This document shows positions 25,364-34,408 of a DNA stretch of 64,000 bases, one piece after another. The position numbers were made by a program, and so were the translations under genes. Below the pieces are notes generated by a model. The model was not told the origin of the DNA. It saw only the letters and a program-made list of their open reading frames with translations, and did no database searches. The stretch's first letter is position 1. Each line of letters starts with the position of its first letter. The stretch covers positions 6,200,001-6,264,000 of the forward strand of contig CM114271.1 of the NCBI GenBank assembly GCA_050084515.1, read 5' to 3'. This DNA is from Blasia pusilla (Eukaryota > Marchantiophyta > Marchantiopsida > Blasiales).

Positions 25364-26640
25364 CAGCATTTAGCAGTGCCATCACTTGGCCTAGTGATTT
25401 GATTGAGGGACATGTCCATGCAGAGGATACTCCCGTTCCTGACATTTCTATGGAGAGGAGTGTTATGGTAGCTGCATCATTCCGTGGAGGAGAGGTGCCG
25501 CTGTGGGGCTCGACTGAGGAGCTTCAACGATTGGCAGATGCGCACGTGCAGACCGCGTGGAGCGAGGCGTTTGCACCAGAGCGTGACGGGTCTGAGGAAC
25601 CCGAGGTAGCGGGGAGTGCTACGATGACACCCTTGGATACTACACCCATTGTGTGGTGTACCCCGGAGGAGGGTATTCGAGTGTTAGATCTCTTTGGAGG
25701 GATTAGCACCGGGTTAGCTCTTGCTTTGGCAGGAGTGCGAGTACAACAAAGATTTGTATGTGGAGAGTGATGATGTTGCGAGGCGCGTCTCACTACGACA
25801 TGTGGCGCAATTACGCCTACGTTTTCCCGACTTATTGTCTGCGTCCGCATTACAGGGGATACCAGAGTTCCCTACCGAGGGATATTTTGTTGTTGGGGGC
25901 GCAGGACTTAGAGCGGGTAGGGACCATTGATTTGGTCATTGCCGGTTGGCCATGTCGGCCAATCGAGAGCCGGACGAGGCAGCTGGTTGGTCGACACTCG
26001 GTCCAGGTTTTTTGGGAGATGTTGAGGGTCTTACGGCGAGTTGCAGAGCACCGCCTCATTCTCCGGCCTACATTCGAGAATGTGCCGATCTTAGAGACTC
26101 AGTGTCACGGGTCGTGATGAATGCTCATCAGGTGCGTGCCTGGATCGGCCCAGAAGTGTTCTTGGATGCGGCGAGTGTAGGTTCTAGAGCCCATCGCCCG
26201 CGTCTATGGTGGACCAACTTGGTGCCCCATGCGGTGTTATGGAGGGCGTATGCAAGAGTGGAGCGCCCCTCCCTTTGTTAGTGGATTCCATTCTGGATCC
26301 AGTCGCCGATCACACGCAGTGAGGCACGATGATCGACCACCGCCGACCGGGTCAGGGGTAGGCAGGCCGCGGCGCCTTGCCCACGTTTGTGAGTTTTCCC
26401 GCTTCCTATGCATACAAGGAGGCCGGTCTTGGCTTGGTTTGGGATGACCAGGTTCAGCGGTTGGTGGAGCCCAACGCCGACGAGAGAGAGCGAGCAATGG
26501 GATTTCCCACAGGAGTGACGGTAGTACCATCAATGTCAGAGGCATCACGACGCCATGTCTTGGGTCAAGCGATGGACCTGAACTGCTTGACATGGATCTC
26601 GCCTTGGGAGTGCTCGAGCGGCGTCGTATGAGATCGTGAT
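25345..26640 (+). pseudogene. DNA (cytosine-5) methyltransferase domain inside the retroelement polyprotein
   Basis: Read through four frame changes, the conserved blocks of a C5 methyltransferase appear in order. Motif I: VLDLFGGISTG (about 25683-25715). Then DDVARRVSLRHVAQLRLRFP. Motif IV: DLVIAGWPC with the catalytic Cys codon near 25955. Motif VI: FENVP at about 26069. Motif VIII: AHRPRLWWTNL at about 26190. A target-recognition stretch follows, then ERERAMGFPTGVT and VLGQAMDLN (about 26485-26590) as motifs IX-X. Spacing and the FENV/HRxRxxW forms resemble DNMT3/DRM enzymes more than DNMT1/CMT. About 110 residues of linker (25345-25660) precede it. It lies between protease and reverse transcriptase, on the same strand and with the same style of decay. 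The predicted activity is 5-methylation of cytosine, but this copy cannot be translated as one protein. Confidence 0.88.
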
Positions 26641-27049
26641 AGATCACGGCCGGTTGCGCAGTGAGCCCCATGCCTACCGAGACGGTGGAGGCAGTGGCTG
26701 GGGGCGAGACCCGAGGAGATCTACGCACCAGGGAAGATCGGGAGAGACACACTTGGACTTCTTGGGATGTTTTGAAGGTACGCAAGGAGATGATAGCCAC
26801 AGCATCGAGTGTGGTTTCGGCAATCGCACGTGGAGGAGATCAGAGTTTGCGCTGGCTGCAGGAGAGCGGCCGAGTGTTGTTGTTCGAGACGGGTTGCACC
26901 ATAGCAACCACCGATACCCGCCACGGAGAGTCCTACCGTAGTCACGATGGAGACTTGGGAGCCGATATGGGCCCTAAGTTGACAGGAGGAGAGTGGCGCC
27001 GAATACATCAGTTCCTTAGGAGTTATAGGAGCCGCTGCGTTTAGCATGG
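26641..27049 (+). other. Spacer between methyltransferase and reverse transcriptase
   Basis: An open frame (26661-27044) with SVVSAIARGGDQSLRWLQESG and other hydrophilic sequence, no domain recognised. Probably a linker of the polyprotein. Confidence 0.45.
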
Positions 27050-28150
27050 AGGATTTGGGTACGTTGAAGGGACCGGGATCCGCATTGAGTTGTCGAGTGA
27101 TATGCCGATCTTCTTCCGCGACCCTACAGTGTCTGATGATATGGAGAGGGATCTGATTGAGTAGGAGCCAAGACTTGGTGAGCAGACTAGTGGAGATGTC
27201 GCATGGGGAGTATGCATCCGCCACTTTGTCATGCCCGCCAAGAAGGATGTGCATGGCAACCGGACGGATAGGCGGATGTGTGGGGATTACCGACCTATCA
27301 ATCGGCGCATTTAAGTCCGATAGGTATGCCATGCCCACCCTTGAGGAGATCTTTGATGCGATTGGTCACGCAAAGGTCTTGATTCATTGATTTTGAAAGT
27401 GGATACCATCACCGCCTATCGATTGAGGACAAAAAAGACGGCATTTTGGGGCATTGATCCTCACGGGAAGGATTGTTTGTACCAGTGGCGGTTCTTACCA
27501 TTTGGGTTAAAGAACACCCGGCTGAGTTTCAAAGGGTCATGGATAGGATCTTGGCTGGTTTGGATTATTCTAGGTGTTATATTGATGACATCGTAGTCTT
27601 TAGCGCCACCACGGTTGAGGAGCATGAGCAACATCTAGAGGAGGTGTTTCGACGATTGCAATTACATGGGTGAAGCTACATCCGGCAAGTGCAAGTTCTT
27701 CTACGACCAGATTGAGTACTTGGGTCATACGATATACCCAGGGGGCCTTGGTGTTCAAAGACGAAGGTAGAGGCTATCTCATGCATTCCACGCCCCTGAG
27801 ATGTGAGCCGTGTTCGCAAGATTCATGGGATTGGCAAACTTCTATCGGCGATCGTCAAGGGATTCGGGATTCGATTATGGCCGCTGACCTTGCTCACCAA
27901 GGTGGATCACGAGTGGCACGGGGATGAGCAGAGCGAGCATTTCGATTGCTCAAGAACAGGTTGACGCCCGCACCCATCTTGAGGAGACCGATCAGGGGCG
28001 CCCTTTCCGATTGCACACGATTGGAGCATGTTGGGGCTTGGAGCAAGTGCTCACCCAAAGATGATGATGAGGTTTGTGGTGGCTTACGCTAGCCGCTCGA
28101 ACAACGCTGCAGGCGAAATCTGATTCAGTATGAGGGTGAGTGCTTGGTCA
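27050..28150 (+). pseudogene. Element 2 reverse transcriptase
   Basis: Ty3-type polymerase blocks: VMPAKKDVHGNRTDRRMCGDYRPINRR (shortened: AKKD...GDYRPIN) at about 27230-27308, KTAFWGIDPHGKD at about 27436, WRFLPFGLKN at about 27486, EFQRVMDRILAGLDY and the catalytic CYIDDIVVFSAT at 27575-27610. RLQLHG and KLHP follow. At least four stops or frame changes interrupt it, among them TAG at 27162. The thumb/connection part to 28150 is badly broken. Confidence 0.85.
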
Positions 28151-28410
28151 TGCGTGTGGGTCATCGCGCATTTTAGGTGTTACTTATTCGGCAACCCTTT
28201 ACCATCATCATCGATCATCAACCACTGAAGTGGTTGATGGAGTCCGACAAGCTTACAAGGAAGCTTGCGAGATGGGCTCTGTTGTTGCAGGAGTATGATT
28301 TTCAGGTGGTACATAGACGTGGAACGCTCAACCAGGATGCAGATGGGTTGAGTCGTAACCCATGCCCGAAGTCGAGATGCGACTGGAGCTCGATGGCATG
28401 GAGAGAGTGA
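28151..28410 (+). pseudogene. Element 2 RNase H, C-terminal part
   Basis: The frame 28177-28407 gives QPFTIIIDHQPLKWL, KLARWALLLQEYDF and DADGLSRNPC, the standard end of a Ty3 RNase H domain. Its N-terminal part lies in other frames upstream. Confidence 0.85.
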
Positions 28411-28477
28411 TGAGGAATTGGTGCCAGGATGGCACGCGTCAGCCTATTTAGGCATGTTGGCTATGGAGAGCTAGAGT

Positions 28478-29540
28478 GTGGAGACTTCGATGGCGAGGTC
28501 TAGTGGAGAGTCTTTGGATCCCGAGGCCAGTGAGGACACGACAAGTGGCCGAGATATTCATGATGATGGAGTAGTCTTAGAGTACCTTCGTACTGGCAGC
28601 CTTGCGAGCACCATGGATGCTAGAGAGCGGGATCGGATCCTACAGCGGGCCAGACGGTTCCGTTGGGAGGGGACACATGTTTTGAGGGTTTGGGAGGATG
28701 GCAGAGTACGCGTAGTGCCGCATCCTTTGCAGAGAGCACGACTAGTGCAGCATGCCCATGAGGAGTTGGGTCACTTTGGGGTGAAGCGGACGTATAGCTT
28801 GCTCCAGATTCAGTATTGGTGGCGAGGCATGCATGCAGACCGGCGTTCGGCAGCTTTGTTGCCAGTGCATGGTGTGTGATCGGGTCCGAGCATCGTTCAA
28901 TGCTCCGACTCACGCTTGCATCCATTACCAATCATGGGCTTAGGGTATAGATGGAGTTTGATTTTGCAGACCTTTGCCCTTGACGGAGCATCACGATCGT
29001 TATGTGTTGGTGATGGTGAGCACTTCTCGAAGTGGATCGAGTTGGTTGCATTGCCTGACAAAGCAAGTGAGGGAGTAGCTTATGCCTTCCTTGAGAGAGT
29101 GCAGAGTCATTATGGCACACCAGTTGAGGTGTTGACAGACCAGGGTACCGAAGTTTAGCGGTGAGTTCCAAGCCTTGTGTGATCGGGGCCGATCGACCAC
29201 CGCGACGACCAGCGAGATCATCCCGAGGCGGATGGATTAGCGGAGAGAGTTGTGCAGACGGTGAAGAGGGGTTTACGCAAGTATGGCTTGCGAGAGAGGT
29301 CACCTAGAGATTGGGACCTCCGATTTGCCATGGTTGGCGATGGGATACTGATTCGTGACGAGGCATCCTTAGCGTCTTTTTCACCATACTTGCTACTTTA
29401 TGGCGAGAGCCGATTTACCTGCGGCCATTCGCCGAGATCTTTGGTGAGGTGTCTGAACCTTGATGACCCAGATGTATGGGTGCGAGGATGTTCTCGTGAG
29501 GGTGAGTTATTTCGGAGAGTGATGCCCATGGCGTTCGAGA
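28478..29540 (+). pseudogene. Element 2 integrase (rve, DDE type)
   Basis: The N-terminal zinc-binding part HAHEELGHFGVKR (about 28753) is followed, after a frame change, by the CMVC pair near 28870. The core shows DFAD (first Asp) near 28963, HFSKWIELVALPDKA, SHYGTPVEVLTDQGTE (second Asp codon 29138-29140) and ADGLAERVVQT (Glu codon 29243-29245). C-terminal sequence continues with MPMAFENLAIAQ. This is an ordinary Ty3/gypsy integrase, broken by several frame changes. It matters because the terminal repeats look like those of tyrosine-recombinase elements. Confidence 0.85.
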
Positions 29541-29993
29541 ACTTGGCGATTGCACAAAGATTGGGATACGTTGAGGTATGCGACTATTCCAGGTGGTGGT
29601 TATCGACCAACAATCCGAAGGTTTCATCAGGGAGATTATGTCTATTTGCAGCAGACGGCACCGACGACGTTGGATGTGACTGCAGGGCGCACTATCCTGA
29701 GAGTGCGTGACATTTTGCCATCGGGTGTTTCTCTTCGGAGGGACGCGATGGTATGGTATGGAAGGACCATGTGCATAATTGTGCGCCATGTCACCTTCCT
29801 AACATTGATGGTACAAAGAGATCCGAGCTTAGTAGTAGTTCCTGCAGCTTGCATTGTATGTTGTGTGGTTACGCCGTAGTGCGCCACAATGCTAGTCTGT
29901 GATGGGTGTTCGAGAGGATGGCATATGGCATGTTTGACGCCACCTCTCACTAGGGTTCCTCAAGGACGATGGATGTGTCCCATATGTACATAG
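29541..29993 (+). pseudogene. Element 2 integrase tail with C-terminal PHD finger
   Basis: The frame 29550-29879 gives YRPTIRRFHQGDYVYL and LDVTAGRTILRVRDILPSG, an SH3-like tail of the GPY/F kind. After a frame change the end of the polyprotein is a C4HC3 zinc finger: HCMLCG (29852-29869), then [16 protein letters not shown] (from the ATG at 29889) and GRWMCPIC before TAG at 29991-29993. CxxC, CDGC, GWHxxC and CPxC are the PHD pattern that in other proteins reads histone H3 tails. A chromodomain usually occupies this position in chromoviruses. The ligands are all present, split over two frames. Confidence 0.82.
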
Positions 29994-30174
29994 AGAAGAT
30001 AGTTCTACATTCCGACTTGTGTCTATGACATGGATGACAAGGAGGCGACTAACGATGGGGCCACATGAGCACTCGGCCTTCTTGCTCTTAGCGTCCGAGA
30101 GATGTATGTCATGGTAGGTAGGGATAGATGGCTATCTGGAGTTAGAGGGACCTAATCACCAGCTAGGGGGGCGA
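29994..30174 (+). other. Element 2 3' untranslated segment and candidate polypurine tract
   Basis: No coding. TAGGGGGGCGA at about 30164-30174 directly precedes B1 and is the best candidate polypurine tract, although one C interrupts it. Confidence 0.45.
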
Positions 30175-30302
30175 TTGGAGATATTTTGGTTCTTCTTGTC
30201 TCGTTGTTTGGATGCCATGAGTTAGCATGGGATCATGCGTGTTTCTGTGTGTGTTCGGTGACAGCGATGTATGTTGTGTAGCGATGTGTATGCGTCGGCG
30301 GT
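30175..30302 (+). repeat. Element 2 repeat B1
   Basis: 128 bp starting TTGGAGATATTTTGG, nearly identical to B2. It differs in a GT-rich stretch and in the last 10 bp (GCGTCGGCGGT versus GCGCACGACA). It sits between the coding region and A2. Confidence 0.9.
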
Positions 30303-30811
30303 TGTCACGCGTCTTTTAGGATAGATCGGTGGGATCTAATAGAGCGCCTTCATGAGTAGTGGAGGACACGCCCGAGAGAGGTCGAGGGTGACTGCTGAGG
30401 CCCTTGGAAACCCGAGATAGCAGGTTTCCCAAGCGTTCGGCTCATTTGGAGCCATATTGAGGAACTTACTATTTTAGGTAAGTACCATTTTGAGTATATT
30501 ATCGACTTACTATTTTTGGTAAGTGGCCCTTGACCTCCTACATCAGGTCAAGGAGGTGACTTGGGAGAATAGGTTACCATGGAGAGAGCTTGGGAGAGGA
30601 GAGGGGTATACCTCAAGGAGAGAGAGCTTGAGAGCTCATTCTCTCTTTGTTGAACCTCTTGGCATGAGGCGGCGGAGCTATGGTACCTTGCCTTGTGAGT
30701 GTAACCCAAGCCTCTCATTAGGAGAGTGGGTTTGGTTTGACATGAGAGAGAGTGCACACCTTTGAGAGCTATGGTGTGAGATGGTGGAGAGAGAGATTGG
30801 ATCTTACTTTA
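30303..30811 (+). repeat. Element 2 repeat A2
   Basis: 509 bp, TGTCACGCG to CTTACTTTA. Same hairpins as A1. Identical to A1 over the final 370 bp or so. Confidence 0.92.
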
Positions 30812-30940
30812 TTGGAGATATTTTGGTTCTTCTTGTCTCGTTGTTTGGATGCCATGAGTTAGCATGGGATCATGCGTGTTTGTGTGTGTGTGTTTGGTGA
30901 CAGCGATGTATGTTGTGTAGCGATGTGTATGCGCACGACA
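30812..30940 (+). repeat. Element 2 repeat B2
   Basis: 129 bp, directly follows A2 and ends GCGCACGACA at the ggtt flank. A related sequence ends element 1 (31141-31151) and the solo copy (about 32376-32392). Confidence 0.9.
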
Positions 30941-30944
30941 GGTT

Positions 30945-31151
30945 CGATATGCTGATGTAGATTCATGAGTGGATTTTTAGGTCGGGTGAGCCATTTTTAC
31001 TACTCTTGATTTTTTTGTTGGGTCTCGATGTATATATGTGAGTTTGTTTGGTTTGTGTGGATCTACCCGTATTTTGGGGAAGATCGATGTTGTGTGGTGT
31101 GTAGATGTGACCAACGATGTGGGTTGTGTAGCGATGTGTATGGGCACGACA
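30945..31151 (+). repeat. Element 1 A2 right part and B2
   Basis: 30945-31014 continues the interrupted repeat (CGATATGCTGATG to ACTCTTGATTTT, matching 16432-16500). 31015-31151 is B2, ending GTGTATGGGCACGACA. B2 has no counterpart after A1. Confidence 0.8.
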
Positions 31152-31683
31152 GATCTCATAAGATTTTTTCTTATAATAGTTAATTTCAAATAAGAGATGG
31201 GAGGAAACATATAGTTGAATTTTCAAAGGGGAAGGGATGTCATGTTTGTTATAGCAAAATGACGAGTATCAATATGATATTTTTGAGGAGATGGTAGATC
31301 GCTTCCAAAAGGTCGAAGATGATTTGATGAGGACTAGAATAATACTTATTACCCCATGTTTTGGGCTTATTTGGAGTTGTACTAAAGAACTTACCATTTT
31401 AGGGAAGGTCCCTATTTTGAATATAGTTAACCTTTCATTTAGGAAAAGTGGCCCTTCATCCACTATCGTAGGTTAAGGTTGAAAAGTTTATATGCGTGCA
31501 CGTTACTAAAGAGAGAGCTTGGAGAGAGAGAGAGAAGGGATGTATCCAAGGAAAAAGAGTTTGAAAACTCATTCTCTCTTTGTTGAACCTTAATTTTTAA
31601 GGCAACGGAGCTATGCTTCTCCTTGCCTTTTGAGAAATCCAAGCTTCTTATTAAAAGAGACAAAGTTAATTTGGTTTGATATG

Positions 31684-32158
31684 AGAATGAATGAATGAAT
31701 GAATAGATTTATTGTCCACAGAGACCCCACAAGGCCATGGGACTTAGTTTTGAGACTTAACAAAAAGTTTGGAGAGAGATCAAGCACAAGCAAGGGCCTA
31801 AGAGGTCATCTAAGCCAGGTGAGTGTCCCTATTTTCACATAGCTATGCAAGAATTTAGCAATCTGAATCTGATTCTGCCTAGCCATGAATGCGGGCACTT
31901 TGGGAGTCTGGTGATCAAAGAGATCCGGGAAGTCAAGCTTACTGTGACTATGAAAGGTGCAATTGGAGAGGTTATGATGTTCATCATCAATAAGCCCCAA
32001 GTTGCAAAATCTACATAAACTGTCCTCCTTTTTCTTCAGTGAGAATTTTCCTTTCTCAACCTCAAGGTCAATAGAGCCACATCTGAATTTCGCTAATGTA
32101 TGACGTAACTTAGTGGGAATGGGGGCAGAGATGTAAGAGGCTTGCTAAATGGATCTGC
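31684..32158 (-). mobile_element. LINE 3' fragment with reverse-transcriptase C-terminal zinc-finger region
   Basis: On the minus strand, 32140-31806 reads QASYISAPIPTKLRHTLAKF, then CRFCNLGLIDDEHHNLSNC: a CX2CX10-12HX4-5C zf-RVT-like motif found after the reverse transcriptase of many LINEs, followed by QIQIAKFLHSYVK and a stop. The 3' UTR ends GTGGACAATAAAT and is tailed by (ATTC)n (GAAT repeats at 31684-31703 on the plus strand). It is 5' truncated. Confidence 0.78.
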
Positions 32159-32195
32159 AGGTGTTCATGAGGGTGTGATAGTGCCTCATGAACAC

Positions 32196-32254
<59 letters not shown>
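32159..32254. repeat. 14-bp inverted repeat followed by (GA)n
   Basis: AGGTGTTCATGAGG (32159-32172) and CCTCATGAACACCT (32184-32197) are exact reverse complements with an 11-nt loop. A GA run of about 28 units occupies 32199-32254. Confidence 0.95.
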
Positions 32255-32258
<4 letters not shown>

Positions 32259-32392
32259 TGGAGAACTTTGATCCAAAAGTGTATTTGAGATATTACGATA
32301 CATGATTTTTTGTGTGTGTAGATACCATGAGTGAGTATGATATCTTGTATTTATGTGTGTACAAATAGAAAAACCGACGTGTATGCGCATGA

Positions 32393-33303
32393 CACCCCTC
32401 CCCCAATAGATTTTACCTAATACAAGAAAAATATGTTTAGAAGTCGTAAGTATAAGTTTAATGTCTAAAGGATAGAGTGATGTAAGAATTAAACGTGAAT
32501 CAAAGGAATTATTTCAAATTGGAAAATCATTTACCCTTGTGAAAGGAACTCATATTTCTTTGACATGCAATTATATGCCCCATAATGATTGTTTGTGATA
32601 CTAATGATAATCTTATCTAAATGATCTTTGAGACCTTTAATAAATTATTATGAATTAAACTTAGTCTCTAACATTATTAGAGAACAACTTAAGGAGAATA
32701 AGCACCCTTCTTTACAACACATGTTCTCCTAGCACTTCTCCTTCCTATTTTCTTGCTTTCTCTTTCACACAAAGCATAGCAATTATCCATCATTGCTAAT
32801 CACATGCATTGAGAGAATGGAAAACCACAAGAAGAAGATACAATTTTAGATTAGAAGTTATGTATAATATTAAGTAAGAATGTGTGTCACTATGAAACAT
32901 ACTGACACATACTCTTACTTAATATTATAGATATTCAACATAGATTAAAAAACATGTTTAACTCGGAAATTCCAATAAGTTTGTGATTTTGAGATTGTAA
33001 GAGATCACTCCCTCTCAAACCTATGAAACCCTCTCTCCTATAGTAGGTGGTATGGTCTTTCACCCTAATATAATAATCTATATCTATTTTATTGTTATAG
33101 AGTGCTTGGAAGAAAATCTAGCCTTTAAATGAGCTAACCTTTCATTTTACAAACTCCTCTTCTCTTCACATTTGGCAAACCAATAAGATTGTTCCCTACT
33201 CAACAAACATGATCCTTAGAAATTAATGTAAAATGGGATAATAGAGAACTTTAAGAGCTACTTACGAGAGGAGAAATCACAAGTATGGTATGCTAATATA
33301 AAA
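32393..33303. other. AT-rich spacer
   Basis: No gene. TATTAAGTAAGAATGTGTGT (about 32868) is answered by ACATACTCTTACTTAATAT (about 32906), a short imperfect inverted repeat that could belong to a MITE. Confidence 0.4.
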
Positions 33304-33472
33304 GAAAACTCCAAATCCATTTGGAGGAATCTCTATAATTAAAAGAGGATGGTATTAGAGGAAACTCCAAATCCATTTGGAGGAATCTCTATAATTAAAA
33401 GAGGATGGTATTAGAGGAAACTCCAAATCCATTTGGAGGAATTTTTATAATTAAAAGAGGATGGTGTTAGAG
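33304..33472. repeat. Tandem repeat, 56 bp x 3
   Basis: Units at 33304-33360 (one extra A), 33361-33416 and 33417-33472. Each contains the stem CTCCAAA-TCCA-TTTGGAG. Confidence 0.96.
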
Positions 33473-33640
33473 GAAGCCCTCCTCGGGTGTGACACCTATC
33501 CACCAAGATTCTTATGGTGTGACACATGTCACTTTAAAAGAGGGAGTTCAATTAGAGGACAAAATTAAATTCAAAGAGGAAGGGAATCAAAGGCATTTTA
33601 AAATTTGAAGATCACCCGTACATCACACGAACACCATCCA
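33440..33640 (+). repeat. Dispersed repeat, copy 1 (MITE- or SINE-like)
   Basis: Shares with 42831-43036 the order AAAAGAGGATGG, GCCCTCCTC, ATTCTTATGGT, GACACATGTCA, AAAAGAGG and TGAAGATCAC. A third, inverted copy lies at 45150-45262. No coding capacity. It overlaps the last 56-bp unit. Confidence 0.65.
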
Positions 33641-34334
33641 ACCCATATTACTATTGGGAAGTGTTATTCTTTTTACACTTAGCTTTTTCAACCAACTGGT
33701 TCCCGTCCGACGCACGGATAATAAAAAAATGTTTGAAGAACTTTTGTTAGTACATAGTTCGTGAAGGGATTAATGATGTTGCACAGAAATTCAAATTTTT
33801 ATATTCTTCGCCGTAGAAAGAGAAATATTTTTCTTACTACCCAGACATCACGCATAAAATAGATAAATATTTACAACAAATAAAAAAGGCACTCTCCCAT
33901 AATATTATAGATGAGATTATTTTTTTTCTTTCAATCCAATAAAATTGTTTTAAAATGGCATTTATATTGTGAGAGGTTTTATGAGACGTTACACCAGTTC
34001 TGTATAGATACGATCATCGGTACCCGCACGGGATTTGGAGCAGTTCTCTTCCTCATTTTGTTTTCGTGGAGTTGCCATCGAATGTGGAGAGGTTGGGGTG
34101 AGCTCTTCCTCTAAATCGTCCGAATGTGCGCATCGCAAACACAGACAGCAGCGTGACATCTGAATTTGCGATCGGCCTTCTACTGAAAGCTACGCGCTCG
34201 ATTTTCGGCGTACAATTTTGGCCTCCGGAATTGCCCTTCGCTCGACTAAGTGGAGCTTCAGGTGCGCTGATGCTGTTGTGGTTAATTCAACTCGCTGGTT
34301 TCCATCCCCAGCGCCGTGAGCTCTTGAACGTTTG

Positions 34335-34337
<3 letters not shown>
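33641..34337. other. Spacer
   Basis: No gene supported. From about 34000 the GC content rises. A region near 34230-34325 loosely resembles the tandem unit at 34500-34870. Confidence 0.4.
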
Positions 34338-34374
<37 letters not shown>

Positions 34375-34408
34375 TGAATGACATTTATTGTCCACGAGGA
34401 CCTCAAAT

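Larger units (their letters stand above)
20677..30940 (+). mobile_element. Inner Ty3-type retroelement (element 2) encoding a DNA methyltransferase and a PHD finger, split direct repeats
   Basis: A 10,264-bp element bounded by TGTCACG and CACGACA and flanked by ggtt (20673-20676 and 30941-30944). Coding order on the plus strand: gag, protease, cytosine-5 methyltransferase, reverse transcriptase, RNase H, integrase, PHD finger. All parts are broken by stops or frame changes. The repeats are arranged A1 (20677-21183), internal, B1 (30175-30302), A2 (30303-30811), B2 (30812-30940). Pol order with integrase after RNase H places it in the Ty3/gypsy group. The last 370 bp of A1 and A2 are identical. 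Confidence 0.9.
16013..31151 (+). mobile_element. Outer Ty3-type retroelement (element 1), deletion derivative interrupted by element 2
   Basis: Element 1 starts TGTCACATC at 16013 and ends in GGGCACGACA at 31151. It holds remnants of gag and protease only; everything from the end of protease to the end of the normal internal region is missing, with the join near 20192. Its 3' long repeat is split by element 2 (20677-30940). Arrangement: A1 16013-16500, internal 16501-20192, B1 remnant 20193-20258, A2 20259-20676 continued at 30945-31014, B2 31015-31151. The family is related to element 2 in gag and protease but diverged in the terminal repeats. I found no clean target-site duplication. It would have depended on relatives for movement. 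Confidence 0.8.
31237..32392 (+). repeat. Old solo A-B repeat of element 2's family, interrupted by a LINE fragment
   Basis: 31237-31683 aligns with A (TTTGGAGTTGTACTAAAGAAC, CTTACCATTTTAGG, TTCTCTCTTTGTTGAACC, TTTGGTTTGATATGAG) with many substitutions. After the LINE fragment and a GA run, 32255-32392 aligns with B (ATTATTGGAGAAC to GTGTATGCGCATGACA). No internal coding region is present, as after recombination between A1 and A2. Confidence 0.72.

Noticed and set aside
25345-26640. DIRS-type adenine (Dam-like) methyltransferase
   Set aside because: DIRS elements carry such a domain, but the motifs here (GWPC, FENV, HRPRLWW, GQAMDLN) are those of cytosine-5 enzymes.
28478-29540. Tyrosine recombinase, as the split repeats would predict
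   Set aside because: HHCC-type zinc region and DDE signatures show a Ty3 integrase; no tyrosine recombinase signature was seen in the element.
20895-30765. Identical 80-codon frames at 20895-21137 and 30523-30765 as a duplicated gene
   Set aside because: They are the same position of the A1 and A2 repeats; no domain, and stops differ in the old solo copy.
15990-31170. Target-site duplication for element 1
   Set aside because: Flanks GTGACT (left) and GATCTC (right) do not match convincingly; not claimed.
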